Shown: positions 49,692 through 59,023 of the stretch, piece by piece
Layout: every line of letters begins with the position of its first letter
Numbering within the stretch: the first letter of the stretch is position 1
NCBI RefSeq assembly: GCF_036248255.1
Contig: NZ_CP109178.1
Location: 5,332,001-5,396,000 of the forward strand
Direction of reading: 5' to 3'
Length of the DNA: 64,000 bases
DNA from: Streptomyces sp. NBC_01717
Lineage (GTDB): Bacteria > Actinomycetota > Actinomycetes > Streptomycetales > Streptomycetaceae
Program-made: the position numbers and the translations under genes
Notes under the pieces: generated by a model
Told to the model about the DNA's origin: nothing
Database searches by the model: none
The model's input: only the letters and a program-made list of their open reading frames with translations

Positions 49692-51431
49692 ATGCTCGAC
49701 CACCTCATCCGCGGAGCGACCGTCGTGGACGGCACCGGTGCTCCCTCGTACGTTGCCGACCTCGGCGTCCGCGACGGCCGCATCGCCGTCATCGCCGAGC
49801 CCGGCACCCTCACCGAGGAGGCCGTGACCTCGGAGGACGCCACCGGACGCGTGCTCGCCCCCGGCTTCGTCGACCCCCACACCCACTACGACGCACAGCT
49901 CTTCTGGGACCCGTACGCCACGCCGTCCATGAACCACGGCGTCACCACCGTCGCCGGTGGCAACTGCGGGTTCACCCTCGCCCCGCTCCACCCCGACCGG
50001 CCCGACGACGCCGACTACACCCGCCGCATGATGTCCAAGGTCGAAGGGATGGCCCTCAAGGCCCTGGAGGAAGGCGTCGACTGGTCCTGGTCCACCTTCC
50101 GCGAATACCTCGACGCCCTCGAAGGGCGGATAGCCGTCAACGCCGGGTTCATGGTCGGCCACTGCGCCCTGCGCCGGCACGTCATGGGCGCCGACGCGGT
50201 CGGTGGACAGCCCGGGCCTGCCCAGCTCGACGCGATGCTGCGGCTCCTCCACGACGCCATGGACGCCGGGGCCTGGGGGCTCTCCACCACCCGGTCCACC
50301 ACCCACTCCGACGGCGACGGCAAGCCCGTGGCCTCCCGGCACGCACTGCCCGAAGAGCTCCTCGCCCTCTCCCGCGCCGTCGGCGAACACGAGGGCACCC
50401 AGCTCGAAGCGATCGTCGCCGGCTGCCTCGACCAGTTCTCCGACGACGAGATCGACCTCCTCGTCGACATGACCGCCGCCGCCGGCCGCCCCCTCAACTG
50501 GAACGTCCTCACCATCGACGCCGCCGTCCCCGAACGCGTACCGCGCCAGCTCGTCCCCAGCGAACGCGCCCGCCGGGCGGGCGGCCGGGTCGTCGCCCTC
50601 ACCATGCCGATCCTCACCCCCATGAACATGTCGCTCGGCACCTTCTGCGCCCTCAACCTCATCCCCGGCTGGGGCGAGATCCTCTCCCTCCCCGTCCCCG
50701 AACGGATCGAGCGGCTCCGCGACGCCTCCACCCGCGCCGAGATGCTCAGCCGCGCCGACAGCAAGGAGGCGGGTGTCTTCCGGCGCCTCGCCGACTTCGG
50801 CCGGTACGTCATCGGCGACACGTACAGCGCGGCGAACGAGGGCCTCAGCGGGCGCGTCGTACGCGACATCGCCGCCGAGCGCGGCCAGGACCTGTTCCAC
50901 TGCCTCGTCGAGATCTGCGCCGCCGACGAGCTGCGTACGGTGCTGTGGCCCATGCCCACCGACAACGACCCGGACTCCTGGGCGCTGCGGCAGCGGACCT
51001 GGCAGCACGAGGACGTCCTGCTCGGCGGTTCCGACGCGGGTGCCCATCTGGACCGGATGTGCGGCGCCCCGTACACCACCCGCTTCCTCGGTGACTGCCT
51101 GCGCGGCCGGAAACTCGTCCCCCTCGAACAGGCCGTCAAGATGCTCACCGACGACCCCGCCCAGCTCTTCGGGCTGCGCGACCGGGGCAGGATCCAGGAA
51201 GGCTTCCACGCCGACCTCGTCCTCTTCGACCCCGAGCGCATCGACGCAGGGCCCGCCACCCTCGTCCACGATCTGCCCGGCGACAGCCCACGCCTCGACT
51301 CCAAGGCCATCGGCATCGTGTCGGTCCGCGTCAACGGCGTCGAGACGCTGCGCGACGACAAGGTGACCGGCGCGGTCCCCGGCACGGTGCTCCGCTCCGG
51401 CCGCGACACCCGGACGGTGAGCACGCAATGA
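49692..51431 (+). CDS. Amidohydrolase (N-acyl-D-amino acid deacylase-like)
   Basis: A 579-residue metal-dependent hydrolase of the D-aminoacylase type. APGFVDPHTHYDAQLFWDPYATPSMNHGVTTVAGGNCGF has the HxH metal pair; GSDAGAHLDRMCGAP holds the catalytic Asp, and RDRGRIQEGFHADLVLFDPE closes the usual composite beta domain. Its natural amide or cyclic substrate is unknown. It overlaps the aldehyde dehydrogenase gene by four bases. The neighbours suggest it hydrolyses an intermediate in the LLM/SDR catabolic route. Confidence 0.88.
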   Translation: MLDHLIRGATVVDGTGAPSYVADLGVRDGRIAVIAEPGTLTEEAVTSEDATGRVLAPGFVDPHTHYDAQLFWDPYATPSMNHGVTTVAGGNCGFTLAPLHPDRPDDADYTRRMMSKVEGMALKALEEGVDWSWSTFREYLDALEGRIAVNAGFMVGHCALRRHVMGADAVGGQPGPAQLDAMLRLLHDAMDAGAWGLSTTRSTTHSDGDGKPVASRHALPEELLALSRAVGEHEGTQLEAIVAGCLDQFSDDEIDLLVDMTAAAGRPLNWNVLTIDAAVPERVPRQLVPSERARRAGGRVVALTMPILTPMNMSLGTFCALNLIPGWGEILSLPVPERIERLRDASTRAEMLSRADSKEAGVFRRLADFGRYVIGDTYSAANEGLSGRVVRDIAAERGQDLFHCLVEICAADELRTVLWPMPTDNDPDSWALRQRTWQHEDVLLGGSDAGAHLDRMCGAPYTTRFLGDCLRGRKLVPLEQAVKMLTDDPAQLFGLRDRGRIQEGFHADLVLFDPERIDAGPATLVHDLPGDSPRLDSKAIGIVSVRVNGVETLRDDKVTGAVPGTVLRSGRDTRTVSTQ

Positions 51432-52891
51432 CCACCGCACCCCAGCGCCTCTTCATCGGCGGAGAGTGGACGGAACCCGACCACGGCCACTACGAGGTGA
51501 TCAACCCGGCCACGGAGCAGGCCGTCGGTCTCGCACCCGAGGCGAGCCGCGAGCAGGTGTACGCGGCGGCCGCCGCGGCCCGCGAGGCGTTCCCCGCCTG
51601 GTCCCGCAGCCGCCCCGAGGAGCGGGCCGCGATCCTCGACCGAGCCGCCGACCTGATGCACCGCGACTTCGCCGCCAACGCCGCACTCGCCCGGGCGGAG
51701 AGCGGCGCGACGACCGGAACGGCCCGGTCCATGCAGGTCGCCGTCGGCGCGGCCCGCTTCCGGCGGTACGCGAAGGGCGCCCTGGAGCCGGTCGAGGAGG
51801 CGATCTCGCCGCAGATCAATGAGGCCGGCCCGATGGGCCGGGCCGGTGTCTTCGGCGCGGTCGCCGTACGCCAGCCGGTCGGCGTCGTCACCTGCATCAC
51901 CTCGTACAACAATCCGTGGGCCAACCCGGCCGGCAAGGTCGCCCCCGCGCTCGCCATGGGCAACACGGTCGTCGTGAAGCCCGCCCCGCAGGACCCGCTC
52001 TCCGTCTACCGGATGGCCGAGGCCCTCGCCGAGGCGGGCGTGCCGCCGGGCGTCGTCAACGTCGTCACGGGTTCGGGCCCCGAGGCCGGCGAGGCGGCCG
52101 TCGACTCGCCGGACGTCGACATGGTCAGCTTCACCGGCTCCACGTCCGTCGGACAGCGCATCGCCGAGGTGTGCGGACGGGGGATGAAGCGGCAGCTGAT
52201 GGAGCTGGGCGGCAAGGGCGCCGCGGTCGTCCTCGACGACGCCGACCTGGACGCGGCGGTGGCGGGCATCGGCACGACGTTCTCCTTCTACAGCGGACAG
52301 ATCTGTACGGCTCCGACACGCGTCCTCGTCCAGCGCGGCAGCCACGACGCGCTGATCGAGAAGCTCGTCGCGTATGCGGGTCGTCTGGCGGTCGGCGACC
52401 CGGCGGCGCCGGGTACGGTCGTCGGGCCGGTCATCTCCGCGGCCCACCGCGACCGCATCGAGTCGTACGTGGAGCTCGGCCGGAAGGAGGGCGCGCGGGT
52501 GATCACCGGCGGCGAGCGGCCCTCCCACGTCGACCGCGGCTTCTACGTCGCGCCGACGCTCCTCGCCGACTGCACCAACGACATGCGGGTCGTCCGGGAG
52601 GAGATCTTCGGTCCGGTCGTCGTGGTCGTCCCCTTCGACGACGAGGAGGAAGGCATCGCACTCGCCAACGACAGCGACTACGGACTGATCGACTACGTGT
52701 GGTCCGGGGACGTGGCCCGGGCCTTCCGGGTGGCGCGGCGGCTGCGCGCCGGCGGGGTCGGGGTGAACACGATCGGCCGCAACATGGAGGCGCCGTTCGG
52801 CGGGTTCAAGAGGAGCGGAGTCGGGCGCGACGTCGGCTCGTACGCGCTGCACGCGTACAGCGAACTGCAGGCGATCGTCTGGCCGGGCTGA
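51428..52891 (+). CDS. Aldehyde dehydrogenase (NAD(P)-dependent)
   Basis: A 487-residue ALDH superfamily enzyme. NPATEQAVGLAPEASREQVYAAAAAAREAF, GNTVVVKPAPQDPLSVYR (cofactor Lys), FTGSTSVGQRIAE, LELGGKGAAVVL (general base Glu) and SGQICTAPTRVLV (nucleophile Cys) are all present. GGFKRSGVGRDVG marks the end of the fold. ATG overlaps the amidohydrolase stop, so the two are co-translated. It would oxidise an aldehyde product of the cluster. Confidence 0.93.
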   Translation: MTTAPQRLFIGGEWTEPDHGHYEVINPATEQAVGLAPEASREQVYAAAAAAREAFPAWSRSRPEERAAILDRAADLMHRDFAANAALARAESGATTGTARSMQVAVGAARFRRYAKGALEPVEEAISPQINEAGPMGRAGVFGAVAVRQPVGVVTCITSYNNPWANPAGKVAPALAMGNTVVVKPAPQDPLSVYRMAEALAEAGVPPGVVNVVTGSGPEAGEAAVDSPDVDMVSFTGSTSVGQRIAEVCGRGMKRQLMELGGKGAAVVLDDADLDAAVAGIGTTFSFYSGQICTAPTRVLVQRGSHDALIEKLVAYAGRLAVGDPAAPGTVVGPVISAAHRDRIESYVELGRKEGARVITGGERPSHVDRGFYVAPTLLADCTNDMRVVREEIFGPVVVVVPFDDEEEGIALANDSDYGLIDYVWSGDVARAFRVARRLRAGGVGVNTIGRNMEAPFGGFKRSGVGRDVGSYALHAYSELQAIVWPG

Positions 52892-53138
52892 GCACCGCTG
52901 TGACGGGGCCGTCCGTTGTGCGGGCAGGCGCGGGAAAATTTTGAACCGGCACAAAGCGGGCGGTGCTGCGGTTCTCGCACGAGATTCCGATCGAAGGTCG
53001 GCCAGTCATTGATAGGTGTAATTCTCGATTCACCTTCAATTCATTGCGTCGTAGCCGCAATTCGACCAATGATCAAAGAAGGGAGTCTCGGAGTTCAGCC
53101 CTCCGGATGTGGATATCGCAGCGCATACCGTCCCCTGT
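52892..53138. other. AT-richer intergenic region before APC permease
   Basis: 247 bp with unusual A/T content for this genome. AGGTG (53014-53018) and CACCT (53031-53035) form an imperfect palindrome with matching flanks, a possible operator. I see no RNA gene or hairpin terminator. Confidence 0.4.
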
Positions 53139-54704
53139 ATGACTCAGCTGGACGCGCGGCCCCGGGCCGGAGACGCGGTACGGGACACCGCCCCGGCCGA
53201 CGGCGGTGTACGCGGCAAGGGGCTCGGCGGGAACTCCGTCGGCCTGATGGGCAGCGCCGTCATCGGTATCTCGACCGTGGCTCCCGTCTACTGCCTGACG
53301 TCCACCCTCGGCTCCACCGCGGGCGAGGTCGGCCTCCAGATGCCCGCTGTCTTCCTGGCCGGTTTCCTGCCGATGCTGCTGGTCGCGTTTGCGTACCGCG
53401 AACTCAACAAGGTCATGCCGGACTGCGGCACCTCCTTCACCTGGACGGTGAAGGCGTTCGGCCCGCGCATCGGCTGGATGTGCGGCTGGGGCCTGGTCAT
53501 CGCGACGATCATCGTCCTGTCGAACCTGGCAGGCGTGGCGACCTCGTACTTCTGGCTGCTCGCCGGTGAGATCACCGGCAGTGACTCGATCGCCGCGCTG
53601 GACGACAGCAAGCCCGTCCACATCCTCACCTGTCTCCTCCTGATCGCGGCCGCCACCGCGATCAGCTACCGGGGGATGACCACCACGAAGGGCATCCAGT
53701 ACGCGCTGGTGGGACTCCAACTCGTGGTCCTCGCCCTGTTCGTGGCGATGGCGGTACAGAAGGGGACGAGCGGCGACTTCGCGACGTCGGCCGGCTTCTC
53801 GTGGTCGTGGCTGAACCCGTTCGCCGTGAAGTCCTTCGCGGCCTTCACCGCGGGCCTGTCGCTGTCGATCTTCATGTTCTGGGGCTGGGACACCTGTCTG
53901 ACCGCCAATGAGGAGACGACCGGCAGCGAGAAGACGCCGGGGCGCGCCGCCCTCATCGCCATGGTCGTCCTGGTGGGTTCCTACCTCGCCACTGCCGTCG
54001 CCGCCCAGATGGCCGTCGGCTCCGGCGCCACCGGTCCCGGCCTGGCCGACCCGGACACCTCCGACAACGTCTTCGCCGCACTCGCCGGCCCGGTCATGGG
54101 CCCCGGCCTCGGCGTCCTGCTCTTCGTCGCCGTCCTCGCCTCGGCCGCCGCGAGTCTGCAGACCACGTTCATCCCGGTGGCCCGCACGGTGCTGGCGATG
54201 TCCACGTACGAGGCCCTGCCCGCCTCGTACGCCCGCGTCCACCCGCGCTTCAGGACCCCGGGGAAGGCGACCGTCACGGCGGGCGTCGCCACCGGTGTCT
54301 TCTACACAGTCATGACCCTGGTCAGCGAGCACGTCCTGGTCGACACGATCTACGCGCTCGGCCTCATGATCTGCTTCTACTACGCGCTGACGGCCTTCGC
54401 CTGCGCCTGGTACTTCCGCGCCGAACTCACCCGTTCCGCCCGGGAGCTGGTCTTCAAGGGCCTCTTCCCGGTCGTCGGCGGCGTGCTGCTCACCGCGGTG
54501 TTCTCCAAGACCCTCTACGACATGTGGGACCCGGCCTACGGCTCCGGCTCGTCGGTCCTCGGCGTCGGCTCGGTGTTCGTGATCGGCGTAGGGCTGCTGC
54601 TGCTCGGCGTGGTCCTGATGCTGGTGATGCAGCGCAGGAGCCCTTCGTTCTTCCGCGGGGACGTGCTGACGAAGGAGACTCCCGCGCTGGTCGTCGAGGA
54701 CTGA
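53139..54704 (+). CDS. APC-family amino acid permease
   Basis: A 521-residue transporter with about 12 hydrophobic helices (starting GLMGSAVIGISTVAPVYCLTSTLGS). The Gly-rich first helix and CGTSFTWTVKAFGPRIGWMCGWGLVI and FWGWDTCLTANEETTGSEKTPGRAALIAM are the APC hallmarks. The substrate is likely an amino acid or amine. ATG 53139 (MTQLDARP) is preferred; a GTG at 53109 is in frame, and neither has a strong ribosome site. It follows the catabolic cluster and might import its substrate, but has its own promoter region. Confidence 0.88.
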   Translation: MTQLDARPRAGDAVRDTAPADGGVRGKGLGGNSVGLMGSAVIGISTVAPVYCLTSTLGSTAGEVGLQMPAVFLAGFLPMLLVAFAYRELNKVMPDCGTSFTWTVKAFGPRIGWMCGWGLVIATIIVLSNLAGVATSYFWLLAGEITGSDSIAALDDSKPVHILTCLLLIAAATAISYRGMTTTKGIQYALVGLQLVVLALFVAMAVQKGTSGDFATSAGFSWSWLNPFAVKSFAAFTAGLSLSIFMFWGWDTCLTANEETTGSEKTPGRAALIAMVVLVGSYLATAVAAQMAVGSGATGPGLADPDTSDNVFAALAGPVMGPGLGVLLFVAVLASAAASLQTTFIPVARTVLAMSTYEALPASYARVHPRFRTPGKATVTAGVATGVFYTVMTLVSEHVLVDTIYALGLMICFYYALTAFACAWYFRAELTRSARELVFKGLFPVVGGVLLTAVFSKTLYDMWDPAYGSGSSVLGVGSVFVIGVGLLLLGVVLMLVMQRRSPSFFRGDVLTKETPALVVED

Positions 54705-54750
54705 GCGGCCGCCCGCGGGCGTATCCGGCGCGGTGCGGTGCGGGCGGTGC

Positions 54751-55482
54751 TCAGGCAGTCGTGCGCCAGTAACCCAGCGCGTTCACCCGTTCCTTGGCGA
54801 CGGCCAGTTCCTTGCGTACGTACGTGGCCAGCGAGCGCGTCGTCGCCGTGTCGCAGGCGATCCAGACGTACGCCTCCGAAGGGTCACCGAGCAGTGCGGG
54901 CAGCGCGGCCCTCACCTCGTCGACCAGGCGGGCGCCCGCGTCGCGGCGCGGGACCCTGTGCAGGGTGTGGCAGTCCGGGTCCAGCCGGAACGGCAGTTCC
55001 TCGTCGGAGTCGTGCGTCGTCTCGAACCAGATCGTCGCCGGGGTCCGCGGGACCGCGTCCAGCAGGGAGTTGATCGCGGGCAGGGAGGCCGGGTCGCCGA
55101 TCACGAAGAGCCGGGCGGGCCGCGGCTCGGGCAGGGCGAAGCCGGTGCCCTGGAGCGTCGCCTCGATCGTGTCGCCGGGCTGCGCCTTCCGTGCCCAGTC
55201 GCTCGCGGCGCCGTCGTGCAGGGCGAATTCGAGACCGAACGTCCCGGCGGCCGGGTCCGGATCGACCAGGGTGTAAGCGCGCTGGTGCGGTTTGCCCGCC
55301 TGCTCGAACCAGATCCTGACCCACATCGTCGGGTGCGCGCCGCCGGTGGCGGCGAGCAGCCCGCCGTCGGTCAGATGCACCCGGCGGAAGTCGTCGGTGA
55401 CCTGTTCGGCCCCGGTCACGGTGAACTCGAAGTCCCTCCCGCGCATCAGCTTGAGGACGACGCCCTCCCAGCCATGCCCCAC
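54751..55482 (-). CDS. Siderophore-interacting protein (ferric-siderophore reductase)
   Basis: A 243-residue FAD-binding reductase of the SIP family that releases iron from ferric siderophores in the cytoplasm. HQRAYTLVDPD is the RxYT FAD site, FALHDGAASDWARKAQPGDTIEA and LFVIGDPASLPAINSLLDAVP the usual cofactor regions, and YVWIACDTATTRSLATYVRKEL ends the fold. GTG 55482 follows GGAGGAG. It is divergent from the amidase-acetyltransferase fusion with an exact iron box between, so it should be made in iron starvation. It resembles DesF-type proteins. Confidence 0.92.
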   Translation of the reverse strand: MGHGWEGVVLKLMRGRDFEFTVTGAEQVTDDFRRVHLTDGGLLAATGGAHPTMWVRIWFEQAGKPHQRAYTLVDPDPAAGTFGLEFALHDGAASDWARKAQPGDTIEATLQGTGFALPEPRPARLFVIGDPASLPAINSLLDAVPRTPATIWFETTHDSDEELPFRLDPDCHTLHRVPRRDAGARLVDEVRAALPALLGDPSEAYVWIACDTATTRSLATYVRKELAVAKERVNALGYWRTTA

Positions 55483-55519
55483 AGCTGTCTCCTCCCCGGA
55501 GAACCATCTCAGATCGACT

Positions 55520-55538
55520 TTAGGTTAGGCTAACCTAA
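55520..55538. promoter_or_regulatory. Iron box (DmdR/IdeR operator)
   Basis: TTAGGTTAGGCTAACCTAA is a perfect 19-bp palindrome identical to the actinobacterial iron-box consensus. It is in the divergent gap, 38 bases before the SIP start and close to the fusion gene. It predicts Fe-DmdR repression of both genes. Confidence 0.93.
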
Positions 55539-55577
55539 ATTATGGGGGCTGAGGAGTCGAGCGAGGGCGGGAACGGC

Positions 55578-58247
55578 ATGCACAACGAGGTCTACCGGGA
55601 CGACTGGGGCATACCCCACCTGCGAGCAGCCGGGGCCCGCGAACTCGCCCATGCCCAGGGGCGCAACGCCGCCCTGGACCGCGCCTGGCAGATCGAGGTC
55701 GAACGCCACCGGGCACAGGGCACGACGGCCGCTTTCCTCGGCGCGGACGCCGTGGAGTGGGACCGGTTCGCCCGCCGGGCCCGGCTGGACGACACCGCCC
55801 GCCGCTGCTTCGAGCGCCTCGCTCCGGAGACCGCCGACTGGGTGCGGGCGTACGTCGACGGCGTCAACGCGGGACTGGGCGAAGGAGCTGGAGGAGCGCC
55901 CGAGTTCGCCGCCGCCGGACTCGCGCCGGGCACCTGGCAGCCGTGGACCCCGCTGGGTGTCTGGCTCGCCACCCACATCCTGTTCGCGGGATTCCCCACC
56001 AAGCTCTGGCGCGAGGAGGTCGCCCGCCGACTGGGCGACGACGCGATCGAACTCTTCGCCACCGACGGCCCCGGCACCTCCGGCAGCAACGGCTGGCTCG
56101 TCACCTCCGAGCGCACCGCGACCGGGGCGCCGATCATCGCGGGCGACCCGCACCGGTTCATCGAGGACCCCGGCGTCTACCAGCAGATCCGGCTCGCCTG
56201 CCCCGAGTTCGACGTGGTGGGCCTCGCCGTCCCCGGCGTTCCCGGCATCGCGCACTTCGGTCACACCGGGGAGGTGGCCTGGGCGATCACCAATGCCATG
56301 GCCGACTACCAGGACCTCTACCGGGAACGGCTGCGACGTACGCCCGCCGGTGGGGTGCAGGCGCTCGGCCCCGACGGCTGGGAGCCGGCCGCCTCCCACA
56401 CCGAGACCATCGAGGTGGCGGGGGCCGCCGCCGTGACCGTCGAGGTCGTCGAGACCGCCTGCGGGCCGGTGATCAGCGGCGGACCGGACACCGGCGAGGA
56501 AGCCGTCAGCCTCCGCCACCCGCCCCGCGTCACCGGCGAACTCGGCTTCGACGCCCTGCCCGCACTGCTCCGCGCCCGCACGGTCGCCGACCTCGACGTC
56601 GCCCTGGACCGCTGGGTGGAGCCCGTCAATGTGGTCCTGGCGGCGGACACGACAGGTGCGACGCTGCACCGGGTCGCCGGACATGTGCCCCTGCGCCCGC
56701 ACACGAACCGGCTGCGCACCGTGCCCGCCTGGGACGCCGCGTACGCCTGGCGGACCTGCCGCGCCCCGATGGTGCGCGCGGACGTCCACGGCACGGCGGT
56801 GATGGCCAACCAGCGCGGGATCGCCGCCCCGCTCGGCGTCGAGTTCGCACCCCCGCACCGCGCCGACCGGATTCAGGAACTGCTCGACGAGTCCGCCCGC
56901 TGGACCGCCAAGGACATGGCGGCAATCCACATGGACGCCCATCTCGCGTCCGCCGAACCCCTGTTGGGGCTGTTGGAAGAGGTGGCGGAGCTCGATGGCC
57001 CGGAGGCCGTACGGCAGCGCGACCGGCTGCTGCGCTGGGACCGGCGGATGGACGCCGACAGCACGGACGCCACGCTGTACGCGGCGCTGCGCGCCGAGGT
57101 CGTGCACCGGCTGGCGGACCATCCCGCGCTCGCTCCGCTGCACGGTTCGGCGCACTCGGATCCGTACCCGGAACTGTTCCACCCGTGGCTGGCGACGGTG
57201 CCGAGGATCGCTTACGCCCTGGAGGGCCTGCTGACGGGGGAGGACGGGCCGCTGACGCACGCGGACCGGGTGGCGGTGGTCGCGGGCGCGATGGAGCGCG
57301 TCGCGGACGCGGAAGTGACACGTCCCTGGGGTGAGTTGCACCGGCTCTCGCCCTGGCAGGCGCTGCCAGGCGCCGACTCCGACGAAAGCCGGCCGGGGCT
57401 CGCGGGCGACCACGACTGTGTGCTGTCCACGTCCAGCGTCCCCGGCGTCACCGACCGCAGCGCCCGCGGCCCCGCCGCCCGCTACGCGTGGGACCTGGCG
57501 CGGCGCGAGGACAGCCTCTGGGTGGTCCCGTTCGGGGCGTCCGGAGTCCCCGGGGGCGCGCACCACCGTGATCAACTGCCGCTGTGGGTACGGGGGGAGC
57601 TCGTCCCCGTCGTCACGGACTGGAATCTGCTGCACCGAGAAGAGGAGAGACGTGACGTGAGTGCTGAGACAAGTGCCGGGGCGAGAGGCGAGTCCGCCGT
57701 GTTCGAACGGAAGGTCGACGGCTTCGGCGCCGTATCCCTCGTCCCCGTCGACCCGGCCCGCGACCTCGACGTGCTCCACGCCTGGGTCACCGAGGACCGC
57801 GCCCGCTTCTGGGGCATGGGCGGGTACAGTCGCGAACAGGTCCTGGAGACCTACGAGTTCCTGGACTCGCTCACCACGCACCACGCCTACCTCGCGTACC
57901 GCGGCGGCGTCCCGTGCGCTCTCTTCCAGACGTACGAGCCGGACGCCGACCCGCTCGGCGAGTGTTACGACGTACAGCCCGGCGACCACGGTGTCCACCT
58001 GCTGATCGGGCCCACCGGCACCGCCGGGCCCGAAGCGGGCTTCACCGGTGCGCTGCTCTCCGTACTCATCGACTACATCTTCAGCGACCCCGCCCATCTG
58101 CGGATCGTCGTCGAGCCCGACGCCCGCAACGCGAAGGGGATCGCCCGGATGGTCCGGGCCGGCTTCGAGCTGGGCCCGGAGATCGACAAGCCGGAGAAGC
58201 GGGCCCGGCTGGCGTTCCTGAGCCGGGCGGCTGCCGCGGGGGCATAG
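55578..58247 (+). CDS. Penicillin amidase-GNAT acetyltransferase fusion, siderophore-linked
   Basis: An 889-residue two-domain protein. Residues 1-690 are a penicillin acylase (Ntn hydrolase): VYRDDWGIPHLRAAG at the start, GSNGWLVTSERTATGAPIIAGDPH with candidate nucleophile Ser170, and GHTGEVAWAITNAMADYQDLYRERL with the Asn region. Residues about 694-889 are an IucB/DesC-like GNAT (FWGMGGYSREQVLETYEFL, HLLIGPTGTAG, VEPDARNAKGIARMVRAGFELG). It resembles fused desG and desH, accessory genes of desferrioxamine clusters. ATG 55578 is chosen over 55542, which overlaps the promoter. GTG 57657, with AGGAG upstream, could be an internal start for the GNAT part. Confidence 0.85.
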   Translation: MHNEVYRDDWGIPHLRAAGARELAHAQGRNAALDRAWQIEVERHRAQGTTAAFLGADAVEWDRFARRARLDDTARRCFERLAPETADWVRAYVDGVNAGLGEGAGGAPEFAAAGLAPGTWQPWTPLGVWLATHILFAGFPTKLWREEVARRLGDDAIELFATDGPGTSGSNGWLVTSERTATGAPIIAGDPHRFIEDPGVYQQIRLACPEFDVVGLAVPGVPGIAHFGHTGEVAWAITNAMADYQDLYRERLRRTPAGGVQALGPDGWEPAASHTETIEVAGAAAVTVEVVETACGPVISGGPDTGEEAVSLRHPPRVTGELGFDALPALLRARTVADLDVALDRWVEPVNVVLAADTTGATLHRVAGHVPLRPHTNRLRTVPAWDAAYAWRTCRAPMVRADVHGTAVMANQRGIAAPLGVEFAPPHRADRIQELLDESARWTAKDMAAIHMDAHLASAEPLLGLLEEVAELDGPEAVRQRDRLLRWDRRMDADSTDATLYAALRAEVVHRLADHPALAPLHGSAHSDPYPELFHPWLATVPRIAYALEGLLTGEDGPLTHADRVAVVAGAMERVADAEVTRPWGELHRLSPWQALPGADSDESRPGLAGDHDCVLSTSSVPGVTDRSARGPAARYAWDLARREDSLWVVPFGASGVPGGAHHRDQLPLWVRGELVPVVTDWNLLHREEERRDVSAETSAGARGESAVFERKVDGFGAVSLVPVDPARDLDVLHAWVTEDRARFWGMGGYSREQVLETYEFLDSLTTHHAYLAYRGGVPCALFQTYEPDADPLGECYDVQPGDHGVHLLIGPTGTAGPEAGFTGALLSVLIDYIFSDPAHLRIVVEPDARNAKGIARMVRAGFELGPEIDKPEKRARLAFLSRAAAAGA

Positions 58248-58372
58248 GGGCGCGCAGGGGGGCCGACGGGCCGTGCCGTCGTCCCACCCCGCCGGAAACG
58301 GGGGGTGAGACCAGCGCTGACGGGCCGCCCTCGGGCCACATGCGCTCCGCCCGAGCCGACGGGCGCCGCCCC

Positions 58373-59023
58373 TCAGGCCGGCGCTCCGACGTCCTCGACG
58401 ACGTGCTTGTCCAGCGCGGCGCGCACCAGAGCCGCCGCGAGTACGGCCGGCCCGCGGTCGTCGGCCTGCTCCGCCAGCCGCACGAGTTCTGGCGGCGAGG
58501 CGGGCAGCCCCAGTTTCTCGGCGCCCTGAAGAGCCTTCGCGTCGAGGAACGGTGCCGTCTCCGGCCACACGGCCTGCACTTCGCGCACGAAGATGTCCGC
58601 GCCGGCCGGGCCCATGCCCGGGGTCCTGCGCAGCCCGGCCCGCAGGATGTCCAGGTCGCCGTCGGCCTCCTTGCGCAGCCGCCGCAGATCACCCCCGTAC
58701 TCGACCAGCAGGAGCTGTGCACCGTCGCCGAGCTGGGTGGCGGTGCGCTCGTCGTAGCGCTGGTAGCCGCCCTCGCCCAGCGCGTCGACGCGCTGCTGCC
58801 AGGTCGCCCCGATCATCCGCTCCGGGGACCGCATGCCGTGGGCGAACAGTGCGCGTGCCGCCGCCACCGCCACGGACGCCCGGATGCGGGCGCTCAGCAG
58901 ATCGCTGAGCACGAGGAGTTGGTACAGCGGCTGCGGTGTGTTCCGCAACTGGATGTCGGCCTCGGCGGCATAGGTGGTGCCGTAGCGGCTGAGAAGGACC
59001 TCCACGGTCCTGCGGGCGGTCAT
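58373..59023 (-). CDS. HhH-GPD endonuclease/glycosylase-like protein
   Basis: A 216-residue protein of the DNA glycosylase (EndoIII-like) fold: LYQLLVLSDLLSARIRASVAVAAARALFAHGM is the helical domain, and RAGLRRTPGMGPAGADIFVREVQ is the helix-hairpin-helix (GMGPAGA). I do not see the catalytic Lys/Asp or the iron-sulfur cysteines clearly, so it may be a binding-only relative. It overlaps the phosphoesterase gene by four bases and is made with it. Base-repair or structure recognition is likely. Confidence 0.75.
   Translation of the reverse strand: MTARRTVEVLLSRYGTTYAAEADIQLRNTPQPLYQLLVLSDLLSARIRASVAVAAARALFAHGMRSPERMIGATWQQRVDALGEGGYQRYDERTATQLGDGAQLLLVEYGGDLRRLRKEADGDLDILRAGLRRTPGMGPAGADIFVREVQAVWPETAPFLDAKALQGAEKLGLPASPPELVRLAEQADDRGPAVLAAALVRAALDKHVVEDVGAPA

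Noticed and set aside
48330..52954. Two overlapping long minus-strand frames of about 1000 codons each
   Set aside because: They are antisense shadows of the LLM, amidohydrolase and aldehyde dehydrogenase genes and contain no family motifs.
55542..55577. Upstream ATG of the amidase fusion
   Set aside because: It lies at or before the likely transcription start beside the iron box and has no ribosome site, whereas ATG 55578 has a purine-rich site and starts near the conserved domain.
55530..58568. A 1012-codon minus-strand frame
   Set aside because: It is complementary to the penicillin amidase-GNAT gene and has low-complexity Arg/Gly/Val sequence.
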